Shown piece by piece: positions 1 to 8,131 of a DNA stretch of 64,000 bases. The position numbers and the translations under genes are program-made. The DNA comes from Acidaminococcus fermentans (GTDB taxonomy: Bacteria; Bacillota; Negativicutes; Acidaminococcales; Acidaminococcaceae): the NCBI RefSeq assembly GCF_009696675.1, contig NZ_VULN01000004.1:146206-210205 (forward strand). Direction: 5' to 3'. Each line of letters opens with the position of its first letter. Positions within the stretch are counted from its first letter, which is position 1. Under the pieces are notes generated by a model. The model worked only from the letters and a program-made list of their open reading frames with translations, had not been told where the DNA came from and made no database searches.

Positions 1-674
1 CCGTCGGTAATGTTGTAATGGAGCCGCACATCGTCAGTCACATGCTCCCGGAGACATTCCATGCCGTGGAAGGCCAGGCACATGGCATCCAGACTGCTCC
101 GGCCCGCTTCCGGTTTCAGGGCCGCATGGGCGGCTTTTCCATGGTAGGTCAGGTCATATTCTGCATTGGCCAGGCATTTGATGTCCGTCTGGGTGGCCGG
201 CCCCCCGTGCATCATCAGGGCCACATCCAGCTCTTCAAAGGTACAGCCGTTCCGGATCATAATGTATTTGCCGCTGATGTTTTCTTCTCCGGGAGTCCCG
301 TACACCGTCAGGGTAAAAGGATTGTCCCCGGCTGCCTGCCGGATGGCCTCTGCCGCCCCCAGGATCGCCGGTCCCTGCATCTGATGGCCGCAGCCATGGC
401 CCATGCCCGGCAGGGCGTCGTATTCGCACAGGAGCCCCAGATTGGGTCCCCCTTCTCCGTTTTTCCACACAGCCCGGAAGGCGGTCTCCAGGCCCCCGAT
501 GCCCCGGGTCACGGCAAAACCGTGGGCTTCCAGCCAGTCCGTCAGCAGTTTGCTGGCAAACACCTCATGAGGTCCGATTTCCGGATGGTCAAAAATGGCA
601 TCTGCCATGTCCGTCAGTTCTTTTGCATGTCCGTCCACCCAGTTATTGGCCCGGGCAATCATTTCATCCAGCAT
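1..674 (-). CDS. M20-family amidohydrolase (AbgB-like), 3' end outside window
   Basis: I translated the minus strand from an ATG at 674 preceded by GGAG six bases upstream. It reads open to the window edge, so about 224 N-terminal residues are present and the C-terminus is missing. The protein has the M20D aminoacylase/p-aminobenzoyl-glutamate hydrolase pattern: CEYDALPGMGHGCGH supplies the metal-binding His/Asp region, GTPGEEN is the catalytic glutamate segment, and HGKAAHAA begins the dimerisation domain. The family hydrolyses amide bonds of N-acylated amino acids or peptides in the cytosol with two metal ions. It lies downstream of a YfcC-type transporter, which suggests uptake and hydrolysis of one peptide-like substrate. 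The substrate itself cannot be read from sequence. Confidence 0.85.
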   Translation of the reverse strand, partial: MLDEMIARANNWVDGHAKELTDMADAIFDHPEIGPHEVFASKLLTDWLEAHGFAVTRGIGGLETAFRAVWKNGEGGPNLGLLCEYDALPGMGHGCGHQMQGPAILGAAEAIRQAAGDNPFTLTVYGTPGEENISGKYIMIRNGCTFEELDVALMMHGGPATQTDIKCLANAEYDLTYHGKAAHAALKPEAGRSSLDAMCLAFHGMECLREHVTDDVRLHYNITD

Positions 675-725
675 CTTTTTCTCCTTCCGCAGGTCCCTGA
701 CCGATTTTCTCTCCGGTCACCCACT

Positions 726-753
726 CTGCACTCTTCACTCTTCACTCTTCACT
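726..753. repeat. Four-unit heptamer tandem repeat
   Basis: Four head-to-tail heptamers, CTGCACT followed by three CTTCACT, lie between the transporter stop and the amidohydrolase start. On the minus strand they read as AGTGAAG/AGTGCAG. They resemble the AGTGACC/ATTGACC heptamers at 51177-51352 and 63641-63668. Confidence 0.7.
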
Positions 754-760
754 CAAAGTA

Positions 761-2170
761 TCACATAGGTCCCAGATGGATGAACTGGGCGATAGAGGCC
801 AGGATACAGCCTACAATCAGCCAGATCAGGAACAGTTTCCACATGAACCGCATCCACCGGTCATAAGGGATATTGGTAACACTCAGGGTCCCCATGAGGG
901 CGGTGGAGGTGGGCAGCACATAGTTGCAGAATCCGTCCCCGAAGTTGAAGGCCAGCACCGTGGTCTGCCGGGTCACCCCCAGCACATCCGCCAGAGGGGT
1001 CAGGATGGGCATCACTGCCACCGCCTGGCCGCTGCCGCTGGTGAGGAAAATGTTGATGACGGTGTTGGCCAGGACCATCCCCGGTGCGATTACCACCGCC
1101 GGCAGCCCTTCCAGCAGGGAGGACAGACTGTGGACGATGGTGTAGGTAATCTTCCCGTCATTCATAATGGTGCTGATGGCAGTGGCCATGCCGATGATGT
1201 AGGCGGCTCCCAGCATCTGTTTGCTGCCGTCGATGAGATCTTTGCACATTTCATTGGCACTGGCGCCGCTGACCAGGTCCGCCACCACCGCGTACACCAG
1301 GAACAGGGCGGACATTTCGCTCATACCCCATTTCAGGGCAATGGCTCCGTAAATGATCACCACAAAAGTAATGACAAGGAGCACCAGGGGCAGTACTTTG
1401 TTCCGGTCCAGGATGCCGGTCTTTTCCAGATCCATGGCATCTCCGGAAGCCTTTGCCTCCTGATCCAGATCGTACATGGGGCTCAGTTCCGGACGGGCCT
1501 TCACCTTTTTGGCATACCGGATCAGGAAAATATTGGTGACGATATAATAGACCACAAAGCAGAAGGCCCGGTATCCCAGCCCGGAATAAGGGGGCAGTTC
1601 CGCAATGTTCTGGGCCACCACCGTGGTGTACATGTTCAGGGTGCCGGTGGAAAACCCGATGGCCCCGCCCAGGAGCATAATGGCCGCCCCGGTGAGAGAA
1701 TCCAGCCCCATGGCCATGGCCAGCATCACCATGACCGGCGCAAAAGGAATGAAGGTGTTGGCTCCCTGGGTGGTGCAGATCAGCCCGAAAATCAGGGTGA
1801 GCACCGGGATGAACACATCCAGCCGGTCAGAGAACTTCCGGGCTCCCAGGGCCAGGATGGCCTGAAGGGAACCGGTTTTGGTCACCACATGGAAGGCGGA
1901 CCCGGCCATAAGGATCACCATCACCAGGTCGATCCTTTTGCTGAAAGCCTGGATAATGTACAGGGGAATCTTCAGAGGATTGACCCCGGAACTTTTCACA
2001 TAGTGGAAGGTAGCCGGATCCACCACCTTTTTCCCGCTGGCATTCTTCACAAAATCATACATCCCTGCGGGAATGATCCAGGTCAGGATCACCGCAGCTA
2101 CAATCAGGGCAAAAATAATGATAAAGGTGTGAGGCACCTTCATCTTCTTCACCGTTTTCCCATTGGCCAT
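761..2170 (-). CDS. YfcC-family membrane transporter (DcuC/C4-dicarboxylate-carrier-like)
   Basis: A polytopic membrane protein of 469 residues with roughly twelve hydrophobic segments and a short charged N-terminus. It matches the YfcC/anaerobic C4-dicarboxylate carrier fold (PF03606), whose members exchange or import organic or amino acids. Internal features include the glycine/serine-rich loop near GAAIMLLGGAIGFSTGTLNM and a second re-entrant-like segment near TSGSGQAVAVMP. An upstream TTG at 2197 could extend the frame by nine residues, but ATG 2170 has the better purine-rich site (AAGGGAAG). It has a well-formed promoter and probably drives the downstream amidohydrolase. The divergent LysR gene is the likely regulator. 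The substrate is unknown. Confidence 0.85.
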   Translation of the reverse strand: MANGKTVKKMKVPHTFIIIFALIVAAVILTWIIPAGMYDFVKNASGKKVVDPATFHYVKSSGVNPLKIPLYIIQAFSKRIDLVMVILMAGSAFHVVTKTGSLQAILALGARKFSDRLDVFIPVLTLIFGLICTTQGANTFIPFAPVMVMLAMAMGLDSLTGAAIMLLGGAIGFSTGTLNMYTTVVAQNIAELPPYSGLGYRAFCFVVYYIVTNIFLIRYAKKVKARPELSPMYDLDQEAKASGDAMDLEKTGILDRNKVLPLVLLVITFVVIIYGAIALKWGMSEMSALFLVYAVVADLVSGASANEMCKDLIDGSKQMLGAAYIIGMATAISTIMNDGKITYTIVHSLSSLLEGLPAVVIAPGMVLANTVINIFLTSGSGQAVAVMPILTPLADVLGVTRQTTVLAFNFGDGFCNYVLPTSTALMGTLSVTNIPYDRWMRFMWKLFLIWLIVGCILASIAQFIHLGPM

Positions 2171-2227
2171 ACCAGTCACTTCCCTTTCCCCGGGCAATGC
2201 CCGGTCTGTTGTTGTTCTGATACCTGT

Positions 2228-2256
2228 ATTGTACGGGGCATTGTGCGAAAATTCAA
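2228..2256 (-). promoter_or_regulatory. Predicted sigma-A promoter for the transporter/amidohydrolase operon
   Basis: On the minus strand, TTGAAT (2256-2251) is followed after 17 bases by TACAAT (2233-2228), which places the start site near 2221, about 50 bases before the ATG. The spacing is ideal and both hexamers are close to consensus. Confidence 0.6.
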
Positions 2257-2266
2257 ATTGTGGTAT

Positions 2267-2282
2267 TTTATTAAGTGATAAA
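2267..2282. promoter_or_regulatory. Candidate LysR-type operator
   Basis: TTTAT-N6-ATAAA is a short dyad in the divergent intergenic region. It lies just upstream of the -35 of the transporter promoter, the usual place for a LysR-type activator site. This assignment is an inference from position and symmetry only. Confidence 0.35.
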
Positions 2283-2329
2283 TTTTTTCAATCGTTTTTT
2301 CAAACCCCTCTGCTGAAAGGAGTCCGGCC

Positions 2330-3253
2330 ATGGTCCTGAATCTCCGCCAGCTGCAGTATCTCTGTACCCTGGCTGAAACCGGCAGCTACCATACGGCTGC
2401 CCGTAAACTGTACATTACCCAGCCTACCCTGAGCATTGCTGTGAAAAAGCTGGAAGAACGGCTCCATCAGACGCTGTTCACCCGCCAAAGCAAGCAGGTG
2501 GTGCCCACCGAAGCCGGAGAACTGGTGCTGGCAGCCGCCCGGGAGATGCTGGCCCTGGACCGGGAGCTGGAAGGAAGGCTCCAGGCCCTCCAGGAAAACC
2601 GAAAAGACCGGCTGCGGATCGGTACCTATCTGATTTTTTCGGCCCTGCTGATGCCCACTTTAATGACTCAGTTCCACAAAAGCCATCCCCAGGTGGAACT
2701 CCGGCTCCAGCACAGGCACTATCAGGAACTGATCCAGGATCTGGCCCGGGACCAGTTCGATCTGATCCTTTGCTTCCAGGATGCTCCAAATCCCGATTTT
2801 GTCTGCCGCAGGCTCCGGCAGGAAGGATTCCTGGTGGTATTGCCGGCGGACCATCCTCTCTGCCAAAAGGCCCGTCCCCTGCCCGACAGCCGTTTCCCCT
2901 ATCTGCCTGGAGAACTGCTGAAAGAAGAAACGTTCCTCCTCCAAAGCCACAGCCAGCAGATCCGGCTCCAGGAAGACAAACTGCTGGCAGATCTGGGAAA
3001 AATTCCCCGTACCAGGGAAATCGAAAACATTGAAACAGCCGTCCGCCTGGCTGCCGGAGGAATGGGCATCGCTTTCTGTATGGAATCCTACACCCAGGCC
3101 TTCCACACCTCCAAACCGGTCCGGTATTTCCGTACCGGGGACCCGGCCCGGTACCCCTGGCTTACCATCTGCTACAAAAAAGAAAAAGCCAAAAGCAAAA
3201 ACCTCCAGGCCTTTGTGGACCTGATCCAAAAGACCGTGGAGGAGATATTGTAA
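2330..3253 (+). CDS. LysR-family transcriptional regulator
   Basis: A 307-residue LysR-type regulator. Residues 1-60 form the winged helix-turn-helix (LRQLQYLCTLAETGSYHTAA followed by ITQPTLSIAVKKLE), and residues 90-300 form the periplasmic-binding-like effector domain. The start ATG follows GAAAGGAG with seven bases of spacing. It is divergent from the YfcC-type transporter and M20 hydrolase, so the likely role is substrate-dependent control of that pair, with negative autoregulation. Length and architecture are normal for the family. The effector is unknown. It is one of few plus-strand genes in the window. Confidence 0.9.
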   Translation: MVLNLRQLQYLCTLAETGSYHTAARKLYITQPTLSIAVKKLEERLHQTLFTRQSKQVVPTEAGELVLAAAREMLALDRELEGRLQALQENRKDRLRIGTYLIFSALLMPTLMTQFHKSHPQVELRLQHRHYQELIQDLARDQFDLILCFQDAPNPDFVCRRLRQEGFLVVLPADHPLCQKARPLPDSRFPYLPGELLKEETFLLQSHSQQIRLQEDKLLADLGKIPRTREIENIETAVRLAAGGMGIAFCMESYTQAFHTSKPVRYFRTGDPARYPWLTICYKKEKAKSKNLQAFVDLIQKTVEEIL

Positions 3254-3255
3254 AA

Positions 3256-3285
3256 GGGGGTGTTGCCTGCATAAGTAACACCCCT
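3256..3285 (-). terminator. Hairpin terminator after the CoA-transferase homologue
   Basis: GGGGTGTT...AACACCCC stem (3257-3264 with 3277-3284). Read on the minus strand it is followed by CCTTTTA, so it serves mainly the gene at 3303-4637. It also lies at the end of the convergent LysR gene. Confidence 0.65.
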
Positions 3286-3302
3286 GTCAACGGTCAACTC
3301 CT

Positions 3303-4637
3303 TTACACCAGCCCCTTCTCCTTTGCCGCTGCCAGGAGTTTTTCCCGGAAGGCGGGATGGGCCACGCTGACCAGTTCTTTCACCCGTTCCTTTACCGAGG
3401 CCCCCCGCAGCCAGGCCACTCCATACTCAGTGACCACATAGTCTATGTCGTTCCGGGAGGTGGACACCACAGTTCCAGGACGGAAACAGGGGACGATTTT
3501 GGATTTCAGCACCTTTTCCCCCTTTGCATTCCGGACGGCATACACGGACCGGAGAGCCAGGATGGATTTCCCTCCGGGAGACAGCTGGGCCCCCTGGATG
3601 GTTTCCGTCTGGGCCCCGGTGGCGGAAAACTGGGCAAACCCCATGGATTCTGCGGCAATCTGCCCGGTAAGGTCGATTTCCAGCCCGGTGTTCAGGGACA
3701 CCATGTTCCGATTCCGGGCGATGATCCTGGGTTCATTGGCAAAGGTCCCTCTGCGGAATATCACCCCCGGATTCCCGTCCAGAAAGTCATAGAGCTTCTG
3801 GGACCCGTTGGCAAAGGCGCAGAGGGAGACTCCCTCCTGGAACCCTTTCCGGCTGTTGTCCACGGCTCCGCACCGGATCAGGTCCATCAGGCTGTCACTG
3901 AACAGCCCGGAATGGATTCCCAAATGATGCCGGACCTTCAGTTCTTCTGCCACAGCGCTGGGAATGTGCCCCACCCCCAGCTGGAGGGTGGATCCGTCCG
4001 GGATCAGTTCCGCCACCTGGGCGGCAATCTTCCGGTCCAGGTCCCCCAGACCGGGCACCGGGGATACGGGAGGCTTCCGGTCCGTTTCCACAAAGGCTGT
4101 GACCTGGGAAATGGGCAGCAGGGTATCCCCCCAGGTCCGGGGAAAATGGGGGCTTACTTCCAGGAGCACCACCGCTCCCCGGTCGATGATGTCCCGTTCG
4201 AACAGGGCGGACAGGGACAGGGAAAAATACCCGTGGGCATCCATGGGAGAAGCCGTAGCCAGGAGTACCGGCCGCCGGTTCCGGGCCTCCACCCGCTGGA
4301 GAGTCTTCCGGACAAGGCTGGTGGATCCGGCGGGAAGGAAGCTGCACAGACCTTCTGTATGAGCCTTCCGGGTGGGGGCACTGAAGAACCAGGACACATG
4401 GTCCAGGGTTCCGGCCATGGAGGGATCATGGTACCAGGGCAGATCCGCCATGGGCATACAGGAGTTGTAGGTAATGCCTTTCCGGCCCCGTTTTTTCAAG
4501 AGGGGCATGGCTTCCAGCAAAGTCACCGGCTCCGCCATGGCCTGGGCGGACAGCACATAGTCCCCGTCCCGGAGTTCCTCCAGCACTTCCCCTGCACTGT
4601 TTTTCCGTTTGCGATTGTATTCCTCTGAAAGGCTCAT
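3303..4637 (-). CDS. Acetyl-CoA hydrolase/4-hydroxybutyrate CoA-transferase family protein, catalytic Glu replaced
   Basis: A 444-residue protein of the CoA-transferase family I group related to 4-hydroxybutyrate or butyryl-CoA:acetate CoA-transferases. Conserved segments include QLGVGHIPSAVAEEL, the ANEPRIIARN stretch and ITEYGVAWL-like VVTEYGVAWLRG. In characterised relatives the loop reads H-T-E-M-F-S-D, with Glu forming the acyl-CoA anhydride. Here it reads IHSGLFSD, so residue 244 is Gly. The start ATG has AAAGGAG nine bases upstream. The gene lies directly downstream of the hydroxyglutarate operon on the same strand, separated by that operon's terminator. It may be a hydrolase, a transferase using another residue, or a non-catalytic CoA-binding protein; transferase activity should not be assumed. 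Confidence 0.75.
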   Translation of the reverse strand: MSLSEEYNRKRKNSAGEVLEELRDGDYVLSAQAMAEPVTLLEAMPLLKKRGRKGITYNSCMPMADLPWYHDPSMAGTLDHVSWFFSAPTRKAHTEGLCSFLPAGSTSLVRKTLQRVEARNRRPVLLATASPMDAHGYFSLSLSALFERDIIDRGAVVLLEVSPHFPRTWGDTLLPISQVTAFVETDRKPPVSPVPGLGDLDRKIAAQVAELIPDGSTLQLGVGHIPSAVAEELKVRHHLGIHSGLFSDSLMDLIRCGAVDNSRKGFQEGVSLCAFANGSQKLYDFLDGNPGVIFRRGTFANEPRIIARNRNMVSLNTGLEIDLTGQIAAESMGFAQFSATGAQTETIQGAQLSPGGKSILALRSVYAVRNAKGEKVLKSKIVPCFRPGTVVSTSRNDIDYVVTEYGVAWLRGASVKERVKELVSVAHPAFREKLLAAAKEKGLV

Positions 4638-4672
4638 GGATGGTTTCTCCTTTGTTTTTTCTCCATTATACC

Positions 4673-4710
4673 AAAAAAAGAGGCTGTTGCCTAAGCAACA
4701 GCCTCTTTTA
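4673..4710 (-). terminator. Terminator of the hydroxyglutarate operon
   Basis: A strong bidirectional stem GAGGCTGTTGC-CTAA-GCAACAGCCTC flanked by A-rich and T-rich runs, immediately after the hgdB stop codon. It belongs to the recurring GCTGTTGC-stem terminator family seen throughout the window. Confidence 0.85.
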
Positions 4711-4718
4711 GAATTCTC

Positions 4719-5858
4719 TTACAGGCTTTCTGCGAAAGCTTCCAGAGCGGTCTGAGCCTGACCAAAGTCGCGTGTCATCTGGTCCACACCAATCTTCACA
4801 TGAGGAATGTGATGTGCATCCAGAGCCTTCTTCAGATCAGGATATTCCATTTCTTCCGGATCGCAGAACTGCATCATGAATACCACAACGCCTTCGGCGC
4901 CGCTGTCTTTCACCAGCTGGCACACATGTTCAGCACGGGCGTTCTTGGCGAATTCCGGATCGTACAGCAGAACATCGTTCTTCTGTTTGGAGAAGTGTAC
5001 GGCCAGAGCCTGGAGACCATTGTCCAGATCTTCCGGAGCGTCTACAGCGAAGCTGCGGCTTTCGTAAGCGCAGTCGTCAGCAGCCACGGCCAGTTTGTTG
5101 TCGTCCATGGCCTTCAGGATACCGGGCATGTTGTAGATGATGCCGGAAACAACCACTTTGTGGCCGTCGAACTTGCCGGCAGGAGCAGCTGCCAGTTCCT
5201 TGTTCAGTTCTTCCAGCTTTGCGGTGTATTCATCCTTCAGCATGAAGTAAGCGGCACGGAGGATGGCGGCACGGGTGGAAGCAGGGATCAGATCAGGATG
5301 TTCGTTGGCCAGTTTGCAGAATTCACGGCGGGCAGCACGGCTCTTGTTGTACACTTTGATGGCATTCAGGATGGCATCATTGGTGATTTCATGGCCGCAG
5401 ATTTCTTCCAGATGGCCTTTCACTTCGTTGTAGGCATCATAGGTGAACTGCTTGCCGGCTGCAGTCTGACGAACCTGGGGATGAGCCAGGAAAATAACGG
5501 GCATCTTGTCCTTCATGGCCACTTTGATGTTCTGGCTCATGGGACGCAGGGTGTCGCACAGAACCGGGGTGATGATCCCGGACAGGCCGTCCAGGGTCCC
5601 GTCCAGCAGCATTTCCAGGGACTGCTGAGCCAGGGTGCAGTAGAAGGAAGCACAGTATTCCTTGGAACGGATTTCCTGCTTGCCGTTGCAGCCCCATACG
5701 CCCATGGGAACCATGCCTGCAGCATAGACCAGTTCTTCAGGCACATAGTAAGGCATGCAGCCAATGGCTTTTTTGCCCTGGGCTTTATAGTTGGCCAGCA
5801 TGGTCTTCGGGCTGGCAGATACTTTTTTGAACTCTTCAATAAGTGCACTGATAGCCAT
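4719..5858 (-). CDS. hgdB: (R)-2-hydroxyglutaryl-CoA dehydratase, beta subunit
   Basis: At 379 residues it has the length I recall for A. fermentans HgdB. With HgdA it forms component D, the oxygen-sensitive dehydratase that eliminates water from (R)-2-hydroxyglutaryl-CoA to give (E)-glutaconyl-CoA through a ketyl radical. The protein belongs to the 2-hydroxyacyl-CoA dehydratase D family. It has a cysteine early in the chain (KAIGCMPYYVPEELVYAAGM), YCASFYCTLAQ, and the C-terminal MMQFCDPEEMEYPDL segment, which is typical of cluster-binding subunits. It starts two bases after the hgdA stop, with AAGGGG as ribosome binding site, and is the last gene of the operon before the terminator. Confidence 0.97.
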   Translation of the reverse strand: MAISALIEEFKKVSASPKTMLANYKAQGKKAIGCMPYYVPEELVYAAGMVPMGVWGCNGKQEIRSKEYCASFYCTLAQQSLEMLLDGTLDGLSGIITPVLCDTLRPMSQNIKVAMKDKMPVIFLAHPQVRQTAAGKQFTYDAYNEVKGHLEEICGHEITNDAILNAIKVYNKSRAARREFCKLANEHPDLIPASTRAAILRAAYFMLKDEYTAKLEELNKELAAAPAGKFDGHKVVVSGIIYNMPGILKAMDDNKLAVAADDCAYESRSFAVDAPEDLDNGLQALAVHFSKQKNDVLLYDPEFAKNARAEHVCQLVKDSGAEGVVVFMMQFCDPEEMEYPDLKKALDAHHIPHVKIGVDQMTRDFGQAQTALEAFAESL

Positions 5859-5860
5859 TG

Positions 5861-7294
5861 TTATTTCCCCTTCTTTTCATCATTTGCTTCCATGGCTTCG
5901 ACCAAGCCCTGAACACGGGTCTCATACTGAGCCGCGTTGAAGTTTCTCGGGTCAGCCTGGTCACCGTCGAATCCAGCAGTGGGGATACCCATGTCTTTGG
6001 TGAAACGACGCTGCATTTCAGGCATGTAGCCGCTCCAGGGTTTGCAGGACCGGTTGTAATGAACCAGTACCCCATCAACCTTGTTGTCCCGGATCAGGCC
6101 TTCACGCCAGGCAACACCCTGTTCAATGCTGACAGAGTTCGGAGCCTTGCAGTAGGCTTTGACCAGTTCGTCCAAGTTGTTGTACACGAACCCGAAAGCA
6201 GGGGCATACACAACGCCGGTGATGTTCAGGCCGTTGGCTTTCAGCGGTTTGAACAGGTTCGGCAGTTTCGGCCAGCAGGGGATCCCTTCGAACATGATAC
6301 GATGCTGTTCTTTGAAGGGAGCGGTGGAAGTGCCTTCCTTCACATGCTGTTCCAGTTCCTTGGCCAGCAGTTCGAAAGCTTCAGCAGCTTCCACACGGCC
6401 ACGGGCGGTTACCACGTCAGCCATATGGTTGAACAGGTCGAACCCGTTGAACGGAGCCGGTTTGTACTGCAGATAGTCGCAAACCTTCAACCAAGCTTTG
6501 GCGGTACGGTTGGCGTTCTGGCAGCACTGTTCGAATTTGTCTTCATCGAACTTCTTGCCGGTGATTTCTTCCATTTGACGGATGGCCGTATCCAGCTGGG
6601 ACCGGATGTATTTTACGTTGGCTTCGTTTACATGGTCGAATTCGTTGTAAGGAACGTCGATCATGATCAAAGGAATGTTGTGCCGACGGGCAATGTCTTC
6701 ATACCATTTGGTCATGCAGTTGCAGATGTTGTTGCAGCACAGCAGGAAATCCGGCTGAGGCATGGTCATCTGACGGTATTTGTGCAGTGCGTTCTGACGG
6801 CGGGTCTTTTCTTCCCCTTCCGGCAGGGCAGCGATTTCATAGATGTTGTCTACCGTAGCATAGGGTTTCAGGGTCTTGGGATCGATCACGGGTTTGCCGT
6901 TTTCGTCGAAGACTTTCTTCCCATCGGCATCTTTCATCTGTTTCCCGCTGTTGGGGTTGATGACATAGTTGCCGTCTTTGTCCATCTTATTGGCACCGCG
7001 GAAACCTGCGGAATAAGCCAGGGAAATACGGGCATAGCCGCAGATATCGTTGTCGTACCCCATATCTTCAGCAGCCTGGCACATCACTTCGCCGTCACGG
7101 TTGGCAGCGATGCCGGCAGCCTGGTTTTCAGGATACCCTACATGCAGACCGAAAGATTCTGCCAGTTCGCAGGGGAACTTGGAAGAGGACCAGCCTACTT
7201 TTTCTCCTCTTTCTTTGGCTTCCCGCAGTTCTCTGTAAACCTTTTCAACAACATCTCTCAATGCCTGAACGCCAGGGCTTACTTTCTTTGGCAT
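5861..7294 (-). CDS. hgdA: (R)-2-hydroxyglutaryl-CoA dehydratase, alpha subunit
   Basis: A 477-residue subunit, the length recalled for characterised HgdA. It pairs with HgdB and carries iron-sulfur ligands. Cysteine-rich stretches include LLCCNNICNCM (Cys186/187/191/193) and VHYNRSCKPWSG near the C-terminus. The reaction is dehydration of 2-hydroxyglutaryl-CoA after injection of one electron from HgdC. A long insertion around residues 100-150 (KMDKDGNYVINPNSGK and following) is lysine/aspartate-rich and looks like a surface extension. It sits between hgdC, 32 bases upstream, and hgdB, 2 bases downstream, consistent with stoichiometric co-expression. Confidence 0.97.
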   Translation of the reverse strand: MPKKVSPGVQALRDVVEKVYRELREAKERGEKVGWSSSKFPCELAESFGLHVGYPENQAAGIAANRDGEVMCQAAEDMGYDNDICGYARISLAYSAGFRGANKMDKDGNYVINPNSGKQMKDADGKKVFDENGKPVIDPKTLKPYATVDNIYEIAALPEGEEKTRRQNALHKYRQMTMPQPDFLLCCNNICNCMTKWYEDIARRHNIPLIMIDVPYNEFDHVNEANVKYIRSQLDTAIRQMEEITGKKFDEDKFEQCCQNANRTAKAWLKVCDYLQYKPAPFNGFDLFNHMADVVTARGRVEAAEAFELLAKELEQHVKEGTSTAPFKEQHRIMFEGIPCWPKLPNLFKPLKANGLNITGVVYAPAFGFVYNNLDELVKAYCKAPNSVSIEQGVAWREGLIRDNKVDGVLVHYNRSCKPWSGYMPEMQRRFTKDMGIPTAGFDGDQADPRNFNAAQYETRVQGLVEAMEANDEKKGK

Positions 7295-7326
7295 AATGAT
7301 CCTTCCTTCTTTACATGGTATGCAGC

Positions 7327-8109
7327 TTATTTGGCTGCTTTTTTATACGCGTACAAAGCGGCACCCAGGGCGCCGTTGTACTGAGCCAGGGGAGAAGTCT
7401 TGATTTCCACACCAAGGCCTTCTTCCAGAGCCTCTCTCACGCCATAGTTCTGGGCCACACCGCCGGTCATCACAACATCCTTCACAACCCCCACCCGGTT
7501 GGCAAGGCCAATGACACGGCTGGCCACGGAACGATGGATCCCGGCAATGATGTCGTCCTTGTCGGTTCCTTTGGACAGCTGGCTGATGACTTCACTTTCA
7601 GCAAATACGGTGCAGGTGGAGCTGATGGCCACCCGTTTGGTGGATTTGGCTCCCAGTGCAGCCAGGTCAGAAACCTTCACTTCCAGGATATTGGCCATAA
7701 CATCCAGGAAACGGCCAGTACCGGCAGCGCATTTATCATTCATCTGGAAATTGGTCATGGTCCCGTTTTCCACATGGATGACTTTCACGTCCTGACCACC
7801 GATATCGATGACCGTATGGACGTTGGGCCAGATAAAGCTGGCGCCCATGGCATGACAGCTCAGTTCGCTCATCTGCTTGTCGGCAATGCCTTCCAGCGAA
7901 TTGCGCCCGTAACCGGTAGCCAGGGTAAAGGCCATGTCTTCTTTTTTCATGTGGGCATTTTCCAGGACTTCCGCAATAGAACGTGCGGGACCGGAAGTTC
8001 CGGTCCCCACGTCTACCAGGGATTTTGCCACGATCTCTTTTCCGTCTTTCAGGATAATGCACTTGGATGCAGTAGATCCAACATCGATTCCCAAGGTATA
8101 GATACTCAT
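7327..8109 (-). CDS. hgdC: 2-hydroxyglutaryl-CoA dehydratase activator (component A, archerase)
   Basis: A 260-residue ATP-dependent activator. GIDVGSTASKC (residues 7-17) and DIGGQDVKV (102-110) are the phosphate-binding loops of the ASKHA fold. Cys127 (DKCAAGTG) and Cys166 (SSTCTVF) match the two published ligands with which a dimer holds a single [4Fe-4S] cluster. It uses ATP hydrolysis to drive a low-potential electron from ferredoxin or flavodoxin into HgdAB. Its place between gcdA and hgdA is as in A. fermentans. No truncation or key-residue change is seen. Confidence 0.98.
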   Translation of the reverse strand: MSIYTLGIDVGSTASKCIILKDGKEIVAKSLVDVGTGTSGPARSIAEVLENAHMKKEDMAFTLATGYGRNSLEGIADKQMSELSCHAMGASFIWPNVHTVIDIGGQDVKVIHVENGTMTNFQMNDKCAAGTGRFLDVMANILEVKVSDLAALGAKSTKRVAISSTCTVFAESEVISQLSKGTDKDDIIAGIHRSVASRVIGLANRVGVVKDVVMTGGVAQNYGVREALEEGLGVEIKTSPLAQYNGALGAALYAYKKAAK

Positions 8110-8131
8110 TAAAACAGTTCCTCCGTAAGGA

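Noticed and set aside
5858..7384. 508-residue plus-strand open frame opposite hgdA
   Set aside because: It mirrors the hgdA reading frame and contains no independent start signals.
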